Positions 53,064 through 62,636 of a DNA stretch of 64,000 nucleotides are shown piece by piece. The notes beneath the pieces were generated by a model. That model saw nothing but the letters and a program-made list of their open reading frames with translations, ran no database searches and was not told the DNA's origin. The stretch's first letter is position 1; the number at the start of each line of letters is the position of its first letter. The position numbers were made by a program, and so were the translations under genes. This stretch comes from Phycisphaerales bacterium Planc_01 (GTDB taxonomy: Bacteria > Planctomycetota > Phycisphaerae > Sedimentisphaerales > Anaerobacaceae), in NCBI GenBank assembly GCA_001603075.1, contig LVBB01000044.1, positions 1-64,000 on the forward strand, in the 5' to 3' direction.

Positions 53064-54157
53064 CCGGCGGACTTCGATCATATGCCGTGACGGAAGCGGC
53101 AAGCAAGGGCCGGGCCTATGCCGAGGCGCCGCACCGATATCGCTCGGCGTTCGAGCGGGACCGCGACCGGATCATTCACAGCTCGGCGTTCCGCCGGCTC
53201 GAAGGCAAGACGCAGGTCTTCACGCCGGGGCTCGACGATTACTATCGCACGCGTCTGACCCACACGATCGAGGTCGCCCAGATCGGCCGGACCATCGCCA
53301 GGGCGTTGGGACTCAACGAGGCGCTGACCGAGGCGATCTGCCTGGCGCACGATCTCGGACATCCGCCGTTCGGGCACGCTGGCGAGGCGGCCCTCAACGG
53401 GCTGATGGCCGACTACGGCGGGTTTGAGCACAACGCCCAGTCGCTGCGCATCGTCGAACTGCTCGAACACCCCTATCCGGCGTTCATGGGCCTGAACCTC
53501 ATGTACGAGACCCGCCTGGGCCTGGCCAAGCACAAGAGCCGCTACGATGTCCCCCAGGGCGACCCGTTCGCCGAGGCCAACGGCACCCTGGAAGGCCAGG
53601 TCGTGGACCTCGCCGACCGCATCGCCTACAACTGCCACGATCTCGAAGACGGGATGAAGGCCCGCCTGCTCGACAGCGAGCAGATGCGGCACATCGAAAT
53701 CTTCGCCGAAGCGCAACGCCAGGTCGACGCCGACGCGATCGAGGACCGGACGATCCGCCGGACCCGTACGGCTAAGGCGATCATCGACACCCTGGTGGGC
53801 GACTGCATCGCCACCAGCGCCGCCAACGTCGCCGCCGCCAGGATCGCCACCCCGTGCGATGCGTGCGCCAGGCCGCAAAACGTGATCGGCCTGTCCCCCC
53901 CGTGCGACCGCAAGCTGGAAGTCCTGGAGACGTTTCTGCTGGAGCGGTTTTATCACCACGAATCCCTCATCCGCAACGCCGAGGACGCCCGCCGGCGGCT
54001 GGCCCAAATCTTCGAGCGGCTGTGCGCCGCGCCCGACCTGATGCCGGGCTATTTCCAGCGATTCATCCCGCAGCACGGCCTCCCACGCGCCGTCTGCGAC
54101 TACATCGCCGGCATGACCGACCGCTATTGCCTCAAACTGCTCGAGGAGCCTTGCTGA
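53060..54157 (+). CDS. Deoxyguanosinetriphosphate triphosphohydrolase-like HD protein
   Basis: The 365-residue protein shows the dGTPase signatures. These are Y-R-S-A-F-E-R-D-R-D-R-I-I-H-S-S-A-F-R-R-L, the HD residues in L-T-H-T-I-E-V-A-Q-I-G-R and A-H-D-L-G-H-P-P-F-G-H, N-A-Q-S-L-R, and D-L-A-D-R-I-A-Y-N-C-H-D. The enzyme removes tripolyphosphate from dNTPs in the cytoplasm. Odd here is C-D-A-C followed by another cysteine (Cys266, Cys269, Cys282) in a segment that is normally R-P-L-x-x-F-S. ATG 53060 overlaps the HIT gene stop by 4 nt. The substrate range of this short, Type II-like group varies. Confidence 0.88.
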   Translation: MTGGLRSYAVTEAASKGRAYAEAPHRYRSAFERDRDRIIHSSAFRRLEGKTQVFTPGLDDYYRTRLTHTIEVAQIGRTIARALGLNEALTEAICLAHDLGHPPFGHAGEAALNGLMADYGGFEHNAQSLRIVELLEHPYPAFMGLNLMYETRLGLAKHKSRYDVPQGDPFAEANGTLEGQVVDLADRIAYNCHDLEDGMKARLLDSEQMRHIEIFAEAQRQVDADAIEDRTIRRTRTAKAIIDTLVGDCIATSAANVAAARIATPCDACARPQNVIGLSPPCDRKLEVLETFLLERFYHHESLIRNAEDARRRLAQIFERLCAAPDLMPGYFQRFIPQHGLPRAVCDYIAGMTDRYCLKLLEEPC

Positions 54158-54195
54158 ACTGAGGTGACCCAAAGACAATTCGGAGGGAGACCGAA

Positions 54196-55491
54196 ATGTG
54201 TGACAAAAGGATGAGACTGGGTTTTGTAGGCCTGACCGTTCTGGCCGTCGGCCTTCAGGTTGGCCTGGGGCAAGCCCGATTCGACATGCAGATCAAGACC
54301 GTTGTCGTGGTGGATGCCAACGGGGTCCCGGTGCCGGATGCGCGTGTCTATCAGGGGGAATGTCTGGTGTGGGACAGTCGGATGCGGACCGTGTGTCTGA
54401 CAGAGGAGTCGCCTTGGCAACGCACCGATGCGGAGGGGGCCTTCTCCTTTGAATTTGTCAGGCAGGGGGCCGGACGTCCTTTCTTCGTCACAGACGCTTC
54501 CTTCGAGCAGATGGCGTGTTTCCATATTTCTCGCAGGGACCCAAACGAGAGCTACACAGTGCGGCTTTCCGAGCCGGCCCGCATCACGGGAACCATCAAG
54601 AGCAAAGACGTCCCTTTGTCGGGTGTCCATGTGACGCTTTCATATCTCGTACGCGGCAGGGCGCTGTATCCTTTGCTCTCGGCGGAGGAGGACTTCGAGG
54701 CGCCCGTGCACGAGATGAGCCTTGATCTCCTCTGCCCGGCCGGGTGCGATCTGAGTCTTCAGATCGAGGCGGGGGGGCTTGGTGCCAAGCCGCATCACAA
54801 GGACCAGATGATTGCCCCTCTGAAGCCAGGTCAGGTGTTGGAGATCGGCGCGATTGAATTCCGCCCCGTCAGTGGGTACAAGGCCTTCGGCGGGCCGGCC
54901 CCGGAACTTCAGGTGGGCGAATGGGTCAAGGGCAAGCCCGTGACCCTGGCCGAGTTGAGAGGCAAGGTCGTATTGCTCGATTTCTGGGGCCTGTGGTGCG
55001 GCCCTTGTCGCAAGGCGATGCCTAAGCTGGTGGAACTGCACAAGAAACACGCTCGGCGTGGACTCGTCATCATCGCAGTTCATGATGCTTCGCAGAGCAA
55101 GGCCTCGCTGTTGGACGCGGGTCAGGATTCTGTGGACCTCTCGACTGTTCCTTTCCGCGTGGCCGTTGACGCCGCGCCGCAGGAGGGGGATCAATCCCTG
55201 CTTGCTGGCCGAGGAAGGACGATCGATGCCTATGGGGTGACCGGTTTCCCGACCCTCATTCTCGTCGACAAGGACGGGCTCGCTCATCCAGTGCGAAGGA
55301 TCGAGGCCCTTGAATCGCTGTTCGGCGGACGCTCGACGTCCAGGCCGATTACATTGTTCGGACGGCCGACGCCGGACGACCGTTCCCTGTTCGTTGAGAT
55401 CGGCGTTGCGGTGGGCCTGATCGTGGTTCTGGTCCTGGTCCTGGGCGTTCTATGGTTCCGCAGGTCACGGTTCGAAGAACGCGAGTCCTGA
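54196..55491 (+). CDS. TlpA/ResA-like thioredoxin protein with a C-terminal membrane anchor
   Basis: The 431-residue protein has an N-terminal signal segment, then a carboxypeptidase-regulatory-like beta domain (V-V-V-D-A-N-G-V-P-V-P-D-A-R-V-Y near residue 37). The thioredoxin fold follows, starting at A-P-E-L-Q-V-G and with the active site W-C-G-P-C (Cys268 and Cys271). A hydrophobic helix at the C-terminus (V-A-V-G-L-I-V-V-L-V-L-V-L-G-V-L) is followed by R-R-S-R. A membrane anchor behind the redox domain is uncommon for TlpA proteins, which are usually anchored at the N-terminus. It should reduce disulfides on the outer face of the membrane. ATG 54196 follows GGAGGGAG. Confidence 0.8.
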   Translation: MCDKRMRLGFVGLTVLAVGLQVGLGQARFDMQIKTVVVVDANGVPVPDARVYQGECLVWDSRMRTVCLTEESPWQRTDAEGAFSFEFVRQGAGRPFFVTDASFEQMACFHISRRDPNESYTVRLSEPARITGTIKSKDVPLSGVHVTLSYLVRGRALYPLLSAEEDFEAPVHEMSLDLLCPAGCDLSLQIEAGGLGAKPHHKDQMIAPLKPGQVLEIGAIEFRPVSGYKAFGGPAPELQVGEWVKGKPVTLAELRGKVVLLDFWGLWCGPCRKAMPKLVELHKKHARRGLVIIAVHDASQSKASLLDAGQDSVDLSTVPFRVAVDAAPQEGDQSLLAGRGRTIDAYGVTGFPTLILVDKDGLAHPVRRIEALESLFGGRSTSRPITLFGRPTPDDRSLFVEIGVAVGLIVVLVLVLGVLWFRRSRFEERES

Positions 55492-55548
55492 TCTCTACGG
55501 GGAATATGCCTTTACTTGTGTGGGTCGCTGCGGTATGGTTCCGGCACT

Positions 55549-56043
55549 ATGAGACGGTTGATTGCATCGTGTTTTGGGTTGGGGTGGCTGCCGGTTGCGC
55601 CGGGGACGTGGGGGTCGCTGCCGCCGGTGGTGGCGTTTGCGGTGCTGGGGCACCTCGATGTGTCGGGTGCGGCTGTCGCGGCGGTGATGGCGGCGTTTGT
55701 CTTCGCCGGTTCGGTGGCGTGCGTGGCGTGTGTTCCCGCTGTGGCGGCCCTGGCGGGTAAGACTGATCCCGGCGAGGTCGTCGTCGATGAGGTGGCCGGC
55801 CAGGCGCTGGTTTTCCTCGTCATCCCGTGGTTGCTGCCGGCCGACGTGTCGTTGAAACAATGCTGTCTGGTAGCGGCAATGGGGTTTCTCCTGTTTCGGG
55901 CTTTCGATATCACAAAGCCCTGGCCGATACGAAAGCTGGAGTCGTTGCCCGATGGCTGGGGGGTGCTGGCCGACGATCTGCTTGCCGGTGTCTTTGCGGC
56001 GGTGGTCCTTGCGGTTGTTGTGAAGCTATGGATGGCCACCTGA
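55549..56043 (+). CDS. pgpA: Phosphatidylglycerophosphatase A
   Basis: The 164-residue membrane enzyme dephosphorylates phosphatidylglycerol phosphate. It has four hydrophobic stretches and the family motifs G-W-L-P-V-A-P-G-T-W-G-S, D-P-G-E-V-V-V-D-E-V-A-G-Q and F-R-A-F-D-I-T-K-P-W-P-I. The acidic residues of the second motif are the expected active site. ATG 55549 is chosen; the longer frame would add 11 atypical residues. It starts 57 nt after the thioredoxin gene and 39 nt before uppP, so lipid phosphatases of two kinds are made together. Confidence 0.9.
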   Translation: MRRLIASCFGLGWLPVAPGTWGSLPPVVAFAVLGHLDVSGAAVAAVMAAFVFAGSVACVACVPAVAALAGKTDPGEVVVDEVAGQALVFLVIPWLLPADVSLKQCCLVAAMGFLLFRAFDITKPWPIRKLESLPDGWGVLADDLLAGVFAAVVLAVVVKLWMAT

Positions 56044-56082
56044 TCGCATTGACGAGGCAGGCCGGCACGTTCTGGAGATGGA

Positions 56083-56922
56083 ATGGATATCCTGACAGCG
56101 ATCTTCCTCGGTATCGTCCAAGGCATCACCGAGTTTCTTCCTGTCTCGTCGTCGGGCCATCTGGTCCTGTTCGAGACGCTGTTTGGCTTCGATGCCGAGA
56201 GCCCGGAGATGCTGCTGTTCGACCTGGCGACCCACGTCGGCACGGTGGCGGCAGTTCTGATCGTGTTTCGCAGACCTTTATGCCGGTTTCTGAAGCATCC
56301 GGCCTCGCTCGGCGGGGACGGATCCGACGGGCCGGGCGCATCGGCGGCTCTGTCGTTGACCCGCCTGATTCTGATGATCGTGGCCGCCAATATCGCCACT
56401 GCGGCCCTTGTGTTGCCCCTCAAGAAGCTCTTCACCGATGCACGGGGCAGCCTGTTTGTCGTGGCCCTGATGTGGGCGGTCACCGGAACGCTCCTGTGGC
56501 TGACCGACCGGAAGAAGACCAGCCCGTACGATCTGGCGAGTTTCGGGCTCAAGAGCGCCGTTCTCGTCGGCCTGGCCCAGGGTGTCGCGGTGCTGCCGGG
56601 GATCTCGCGCAGCGGGGCGACCATCAGCGTGGCGGTCTTGTTGGGCCTGCAACGCGGCCGGGCGGTCGAGTTCAGTATGCTGATCGGAATACCGGCGATT
56701 CTTGGTGCGACCCTGGTGGAGACGGTGGGGCATTGGCGGAATCTCGGAGGGGAAGGCGTTTCCCTCCCTGCAGCTCTGGCCGGGGCCATCTCGGCGGCCG
56801 TGGTAGGCGTCGGCGCGCTGGAACTGCTGCTTGTCGTCTCCAAGCGGGCCAAACTGCGGTATTTCGGATTCTACTGCTATGCCATGACCGCCGGAAGCAT
56901 GGTCTATCTTCTGGTTCAATAG
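56083..56922 (+). CDS. uppP: Undecaprenyl-diphosphatase
   Basis: The 279-residue integral membrane protein recycles the undecaprenyl carrier used for peptidoglycan export. The two inverted repeat motifs are present: G-I-V-Q-G-I-T-E-F-L-P-V-S-S-S-G-H near the N-terminus and L-P-G-I-S-R-S-G-A-T-I-S near residue 175. It has about eight transmembrane helices and usual BacA length. Loss or excess alters bacitracin sensitivity in other bacteria. It ends the run that begins at 50428. Confidence 0.95.
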   Translation: MDILTAIFLGIVQGITEFLPVSSSGHLVLFETLFGFDAESPEMLLFDLATHVGTVAAVLIVFRRPLCRFLKHPASLGGDGSDGPGASAALSLTRLILMIVAANIATAALVLPLKKLFTDARGSLFVVALMWAVTGTLLWLTDRKKTSPYDLASFGLKSAVLVGLAQGVAVLPGISRSGATISVAVLLGLQRGRAVEFSMLIGIPAILGATLVETVGHWRNLGGEGVSLPAALAGAISAAVVGVGALELLLVVSKRAKLRYFGFYCYAMTAGSMVYLLVQ

Positions 56923-57121
56923 GTGATACACCAGGATTGCGACGGGGTATTCCGCGTTGTGGAAACTGGGGAGATTTGGCCGGATGGGTCGGAAATCTGT
57001 GGGAAACCGCGTATTTCGACCGTATAATTGGTATGGACCGGCGGGAGTTCCGTTGTTCGGAAACCTCCACGGATCGGTCTGAGATTGTGACAAGGCAGAG
57101 TATATGGAGGGTTCGGCCCCC

Positions 57122-57883
57122 ATGTCAGCGAATAGCTATAGCTCTCTCTGTGACGACTTCTATGTTGACCTCTACGTCAACACGGAGTTGGATTTGCCCA
57201 CGGAGCGGGACACGATATTGACCTTCTTCGATCGCATCCAGAAACAGTTTCCCGCGATGGGACGGTTCCTGCGTCGCGACAACAACGATTACTACCTCGA
57301 AGAGGACCACGCCGCAGGGACATATCGCTGGATCAGCCTCGAAGGAGACCGCATTGGATCGGGGATGGCCAATCCCTCGACCTTCGAAGAGGCCTACCGC
57401 CAGGACCGCCTGGTCCTGGAGCTGATGCCCTACATGCTCGGCGTCACGCCTCTCGACGTCGATTCGATCGACCTTTCGTTCGCCATGGATTTCGATTGTG
57501 CCGGTCACCACGACGAAGTCATCGCCGAGGCCCTCTTCGGAGCCAGCGCGTTCAACTGCCTGCTCGACCTGCCCCAGAGCAAGCCGGTCGTCTTCTCGCC
57601 CTCAATGGTCGTGTCTCTCTCGGACGATCTGCGGACCCAGGCCAGGGTCAGCATCGAGTCCAAGACGAGCGTCTACGAACCGGGAGAGAAAGAGCCGAGC
57701 CGTGAAGATTCCATCACGCTCTCGGTGACCGTCCGGCAGTACCCCAACCCCGAAGAGAGATTCGACGCGCTGGCCTCGTTCGAGAAGCAGTGTCACTTGG
57801 CCGAAGGCCTGATGGCAGAAAGGATCGTGCATTACTTCGTTCAGCCCTTGACGGAGGTCATCGCACAGCGACGCTCGACGTAG
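57122..57883 (+). CDS. Conserved-looking protein of unknown function
   Basis: I do not recognise this 253-residue protein. It is acidic, has no signal peptide or membrane segment and looks like a mixed alpha/beta cytoplasmic protein: F-Y-V-D-L-Y-V-N-T-E-L-D-L-P-T-E-R at the start, R-R-D-N-N-D-Y-Y-L-E-E-D in the middle, and V-F-S-P-S-M-V-V-S-L-S-D-D-L-R later. ATG 57122 has GGAGG 11 nt upstream; that GGAGG lies inside the longer frame starting at 57104. A TATAAT at 57023-57028 is the only promoter-like box upstream. The next gene begins 18 nt downstream with a good ribosome-binding site, so they form a pair. Confidence 0.6.
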   Translation: MSANSYSSLCDDFYVDLYVNTELDLPTERDTILTFFDRIQKQFPAMGRFLRRDNNDYYLEEDHAAGTYRWISLEGDRIGSGMANPSTFEEAYRQDRLVLELMPYMLGVTPLDVDSIDLSFAMDFDCAGHHDEVIAEALFGASAFNCLLDLPQSKPVVFSPSMVVSLSDDLRTQARVSIESKTSVYEPGEKEPSREDSITLSVTVRQYPNPEERFDALASFEKQCHLAEGLMAERIVHYFVQPLTEVIAQRRST

Positions 57884-57901
57884 TTCAATAAGGAGAGGAG
57901 C

Positions 57902-58363
57902 ATGGCCATTGAGGCGCCCCTGAGCCGCTACAAGCGAACCAACTTCAAAATCTACATTGTTGTCTGTCTGGTCCTGGCCGCGTGGTTTGCCTACGACGGC
58001 TATATCAGCGAGAGCTTCATTCAGGAGCACAGCGACGAAGAGGGCAATCCGAATGCGATTCTGGTCCTGAATCAGAAGGCCCCGCCCGTCCTGGTGGGCG
58101 TGGCGGTGCTCATCGGGGCCTATTTCTTCGTGGTCAGGGGCCGCAAACTGGTGGCCGACGAGAAAGAACTCATCATTGCCGGGCGCAAGAGGATTCCCTA
58201 CGATGCCATCGAGGCGATCGACAAGACCCATTTCGAGCAGAAGGGCTTCTTCACGATCGTCTACAGGAACGCCGGCGGCACCGAGGTGCGTCAGAGAGTC
58301 AGCGACCGTCAGTACGACAATCTGGCGCCGGTTCTGGATCACCTTGTGGCGCAGATCACGTGA
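57902..58363 (+). CDS. Small membrane protein with a PH-like tail, unknown function
   Basis: The 153-residue protein has two transmembrane segments (I-Y-I-V-V-C-L-V-L-A-A-W-F-A-Y and L-V-G-V-A-V-L-I-G-A-Y-F-F-V) separated by an acidic loop. A soluble tail follows in which L-V-A-D-E-K-E-L-I-I-A-G-R-K-R-I-P-Y-D-A-I resembles a bacterial PH-like domain. AAGGAGAGGAGC precedes ATG 57902. It is probably cotranscribed with the unknown gene before it. No enzymatic motif is visible; a membrane scaffold role is a guess. Confidence 0.65.
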   Translation: MAIEAPLSRYKRTNFKIYIVVCLVLAAWFAYDGYISESFIQEHSDEEGNPNAILVLNQKAPPVLVGVAVLIGAYFFVVRGRKLVADEKELIIAGRKRIPYDAIEAIDKTHFEQKGFFTIVYRNAGGTEVRQRVSDRQYDNLAPVLDHLVAQIT

Positions 58364-58399
58364 GGTCCTGTTGGATGGGGCTGGCGCCGGCGAGACGGC

Positions 58400-59200
58400 C
58401 TATGTCGGGTGGTAGGCGAGACGGTCGTGTCCCGCTTGCTTCTCGGGGCGGTTTGGCCACTTCAAGACGTCGAAGACATACTCGCTGGCCTGACGAATCA
58501 TGACGCTTGGCATGCAGGGACACATCTCGAACGATGCGGTAATTTCGTTGTCGTATCGGCCCAGGAGGTCCAGGAGGTAGTCCCAGTTCTCTCGCGGAAT
58601 GCCGCCATGCAGGCCCGGCGGTTCGTGATCGTCGGCCTTGCCGTAGTTGTCCGTCAGATGCAGGTGCGTCACGCGAGGGGCCAGCGCATCGACATACTCG
58701 CGGAATGAGTGCTCGCGATCGATGTGGGCAACCCCCGTGTCCAGGCAGTAGCGAACCGAATCGAACTTCCGTCCGAGGTGGAGCAGGGTCGGCAGCGGGC
58801 CGGTTTCGAGGCACACAGTCACGCCGTTGGCTTCGGCCATTTGGACCACTTCGGCGGTGAAGCCTGTCCCGTTGAGTTCGGGACCGCCGGGGATGCCGAG
58901 GCTGCCGGGCTCGGTGACGACGTTGGCGCCGAGCAGAGCGGCGCACTGAATCTGCTCCTCCCACTGTTCGAGAGTCGGGCTGTCGGTCCGCGAACGCAGA
59001 CAGACCAGCATGCCTTCGGTGGCACTTCGCAGTCGCGCCCAGTTGCGGCGTTCGTATCGGCACTCATTCTGTCCTCGCAGGTTCGGCCACAGCTCGATGC
59101 CAAAGCCCAGCGATCGCAGGTAGTCGCACTCCTGCTCGAACGAGAGCGGGTGCTCGCGCCACCAGAAAACCATTGTTGAAACCACATACCTGATCTGCAT
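58400..59200 (-). CDS. Sugar phosphate isomerase/epimerase family TIM-barrel protein
   Basis: The 266-residue protein is an AP-endonuclease-2-like barrel. It starts with I-R-Y-V-V-S-T-M-V-F-W, then G-F-G-I-E-L-W-P, G-V-T-V-C-L-E-T-G-P-L-P, Y-C-L-D-T-G-V-A-H-I and V-T-H-L-H-L-T-D-N-Y-G-K, ending with S-F-E-M. The glutamate, aspartate and two histidines in these strands would bind a divalent metal. The family interconverts ketoses and related sugars; the substrate is not evident. ATG 59200 has only a weak ribosome-binding site. In the 341-nt gap 59201-59541, only the divergent promoter at 59496 is convincing. Confidence 0.8.
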   Translation of the reverse strand: MQIRYVVSTMVFWWREHPLSFEQECDYLRSLGFGIELWPNLRGQNECRYERRNWARLRSATEGMLVCLRSRTDSPTLEQWEEQIQCAALLGANVVTEPGSLGIPGGPELNGTGFTAEVVQMAEANGVTVCLETGPLPTLLHLGRKFDSVRYCLDTGVAHIDREHSFREYVDALAPRVTHLHLTDNYGKADDHEPPGLHGGIPRENWDYLLDLLGRYDNEITASFEMCPCMPSVMIRQASEYVFDVLKWPNRPEKQAGHDRLAYHPT

Positions 59201-59495
59201 GAGGCCATCCCGTTCTTGCGAGAAATCCCTTGTCTGGCAGGAGTTGTTATCGAACGAAACGGCCGGCGAGTTGAACGTTTCTCGCAGATTCCGACATGCG
59301 GGCGGGCTTCCCGACGCCGCGTGGGGCGGACCTGCATGATTGGTGTTGCGCCATGTCTGATAATCCAATCGGCCTGGTCTCTGCGGGGCCGGCGGTCGTG
59401 GGCGTTCTTTCCGCATTCCGAGCCCAATGCCCGATTCGGCCGCCAAAAAAGGCGCGAACGCCCTTGGCCCGGGCGGGGTAAGCTCCAAAAAGGCA

Positions 59496-59524
59496 TTGGA
59501 CCGTCCGCCCGACGCCATTATAAT
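59496..59524 (+). promoter_or_regulatory. Promoter of the NifU-like gene
   Basis: TTGGAC (59496-59501), 17-nt spacer, TATAAT (59519-59524). Transcription should start near 59531, leaving about 25 nt before ATG 59557. Confidence 0.65.
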
Positions 59525-59556
59525 GATCGAAATTTCTGTCCATGGAGATATCACAT

Positions 59557-59826
59557 ATGTCGCAAGAAAGTCAGCCCAACGGCGCCGGCGCCGAGAAGAG
59601 CTTTGAGGAGAAGGTGACCGAGGTCATCGAGATGGTCCGTCCCGCCTTGCAGGGCCACGGCGGCGATGTCCAACTGGTGGGCATCAACGACGACAAGACC
59701 GTCAGCCTGCGGTTGCAGGGCGCCTGCCAGGGCTGTCCCGGGGCCGCCATGACGATGAAGATGGGCATCGAGCGCATCCTGAAGGAGAAAGTGCCCGAGG
59801 TCAAAGGCGTCGTCGCCGTCGCATAG
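59557..59826 (+). CDS. NifU C-terminal domain (Nfu-type) iron-sulfur scaffold
   Basis: The 89-residue protein is a single Nfu domain: V-I-E-M-V-R-P-A-L-Q-G-H-G-G-D-V-Q-L-V, then L-Q-G-A-C-Q-G-C-P-G-A-A-M-T-M-K. The C-x-x-C pair carries a 4Fe-4S cluster between two monomers and passes it to target proteins. The start at 59557 has GGAG 9 nt upstream. ATG 59542 is in frame but lies only about 11 nt from the predicted transcript start. It is a stand-alone gene with its own promoter, convergent with a HEAT-repeat gene. Confidence 0.9.
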   Translation: MSQESQPNGAGAEKSFEEKVTEVIEMVRPALQGHGGDVQLVGINDDKTVSLRLQGACQGCPGAAMTMKMGIERILKEKVPEVKGVVAVA

Positions 59827-59900
59827 CCGAGGGGGGCTATCGAGGTTTCGCCCATGCCATATGGGGTGTCCGGTCCGTCCACCGGTCATCGAGTCTGTCG

Positions 59901-61490
59901 TCAGGGGCTGCGCGCGGGCTTCTGTTGATCGACCGTGGCCGGAGAGATGCGTTTCATCGCGCGGATCGCGGCGTTTCTCACGTCGGGGTCGTCATGGCGG
60001 ACGTATTTCGCGAGTGCGGGCACGGCGTCTTGGGCCGCCGGTCCCATCTGGCCGAGTACACTGATGATTCCTGTCTGTACGGCTTGGTCCACTGCCTTGT
60101 CGAGGCGCCCGATCAGCGCGGCAATCTCCTGCGAACCGATGTCCAGGCATGAGCGCGGGCCGAGAGCGGACTGTGCCTTCCTGCGCACGCGAGGATCGTC
60201 ATCGGCAAGAGCGTCGAGGACGATGTCGAATCGGGCTTTCACAGCACGATCAAGCCACTGGTTAGCCAGGGTGCAGGCGGCCATGTAGCGGACATGCTCG
60301 TTCGGGTCGTCCTGCGCGCTTAGGAGAACCTCGATGCCCTCCGAACCGCACTCGTGCAGCAGTCGGAAAGCGGCTCGTTCGCGGCGGTCTTCGTCATCGG
60401 CCTTGAGGTCCATGAGAAGCGCGGGGATCTGCTCGCGGATCCTCCTCATGTCTTGCTGGGCGAAAGCCAGCATGGTTCTGGCATATGACTTGAAATAGGA
60501 GTCGCTCTCGGCGATGCGCCGCAAATATCCTTCTGCGCGGAATGGGTTCGATTTGTGCATGCAGTCGATCGCCAGTGTCAGTCCTGCAAGATCGCGTTGG
60601 ATTGATGGGCGATTCGATTCAGCCATCTGCTCCGACTCTGGCTGGGAGGGACAACTCAGTAGCGCCCCCATCGTCACGACGAGGAAAATGCCATCGGAAT
60701 GGATCGTGGCAGAGCCTGCCGCTGAATTGGGATCGATCTTGCCATGCTCGAACCTCCACAATTCGTGGCGGATCCAGTCCTTCATCAGATTGATGGCGAG
60801 CACGTCCTGCGGCTCATGGGATTCTCCCGTGGCGTCCTCCAAGGTCTTCATCGCCTGTCGGAGTCTTTCGGCAGCCGTCGCGTTGTTGCCGGCTATCCGG
60901 CAGGCGATATCTGCCAGATGCAGACAGCACAGCGAGTCGTGAACCTCGCGCCACTTCAGATCGTCTGTGTTCCCGAGTATCGTTTCGTATGCCTGTGTGG
61001 CCTCGTTGGCATCACCGATCCGTGTCGCAAGGGCGCCGATTCGGTAACGGCCCGATATCTTCAGAGGCACATCTGGGCCCTCGATACGCTCATCAGGATA
61101 CTCCGCGACGGCCTTCTTGATTATCTCGATGGCCCGCTGCGGGCGGTCGAGAACACTCGCGGCTGACGCGCACAGGGAGTAAGCCCTGGCGGTGGGGCTC
61201 GGCAGGGTGAGCATTGTCTCGAGCAGGGCCTCGCATTCTTCGCGCGAGGAAGTACTCTTGACGGCATGGTACCGCAGCAGGACGCGTTCCAGTCTGTCGT
61301 GCAGTTGACGCTCTCTTCGGGCATCGGGCTCGTTCATGCGTCTGAGGACCGCGTCAAGTTTCTCTCTTTCCTGCTGCGCAGAGTAGCCAGGCGGTTGAGG
61401 ATCAGGTATTCCCTGCAAAGAGGGCGGGAGTGCTCCCACCGTGAGCAACACGAAGACCAACGTGAACGAACCCTGCTTCAGACTGCTCAT
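59901..61490 (-). CDS. Secreted or membrane-anchored HEAT-repeat protein
   Basis: The 529-residue protein has a hydrophobic leader (L-V-F-V-L-L-T-V-G-A-L) followed by a charged helical region. The first half includes TPR-like pairs (A-L-A-T-R-I-G-D-A-N-E-A-T-Q-A-Y-E-T-I-L). The second half has HEAT repeats with the acidic turn D-P-x-V-R: D-D-P-N-E-H-V-R-Y-M-A-A, D-D-P-R-V-R-R-K-A-Q-S-A-L, and at the end H-D-D-P-D-V-R-N-A-A-I-R-A-M. No catalytic motif is seen. ATG 61490 begins just before the leader. It follows mtnA by 62 nt on the same strand and may be read from the same transcript. Confidence 0.65.
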   Translation of the reverse strand: MSSLKQGSFTLVFVLLTVGALPPSLQGIPDPQPPGYSAQQEREKLDAVLRRMNEPDARRERQLHDRLERVLLRYHAVKSTSSREECEALLETMLTLPSPTARAYSLCASAASVLDRPQRAIEIIKKAVAEYPDERIEGPDVPLKISGRYRIGALATRIGDANEATQAYETILGNTDDLKWREVHDSLCCLHLADIACRIAGNNATAAERLRQAMKTLEDATGESHEPQDVLAINLMKDWIRHELWRFEHGKIDPNSAAGSATIHSDGIFLVVTMGALLSCPSQPESEQMAESNRPSIQRDLAGLTLAIDCMHKSNPFRAEGYLRRIAESDSYFKSYARTMLAFAQQDMRRIREQIPALLMDLKADDEDRRERAAFRLLHECGSEGIEVLLSAQDDPNEHVRYMAACTLANQWLDRAVKARFDIVLDALADDDPRVRRKAQSALGPRSCLDIGSQEIAALIGRLDKAVDQAVQTGIISVLGQMGPAAQDAVPALAKYVRHDDPDVRNAAIRAMKRISPATVDQQKPARSP

Positions 61491-61552
61491 TTCCGCTCTT
61501 CTCTTCGCACGAAGTCTCCCGCCGATAGCCTGCCGAATCACTCGTCAAGCGA

Positions 61553-62599
<1,047 letters not shown>

Positions 62600-62636
62600 C
62601 CATTTGACTGCTTGTGGGATCGTAGGACGGTTCTCC

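Noticed and set aside
59542-59556. Upstream ATG as start of the NifU-like gene
   Set aside because: It lies about 11 nt from the predicted transcription start and its codons include the ribosome-binding site of the ATG at 59557.
59827-59900. Small hairpins between the NifU-like gene and the HEAT gene as a terminator
   Set aside because: Stems of only 5 bp (TAGCC/GGCTA and CCGGT/ACCGG) without a U-run; too weak to call.
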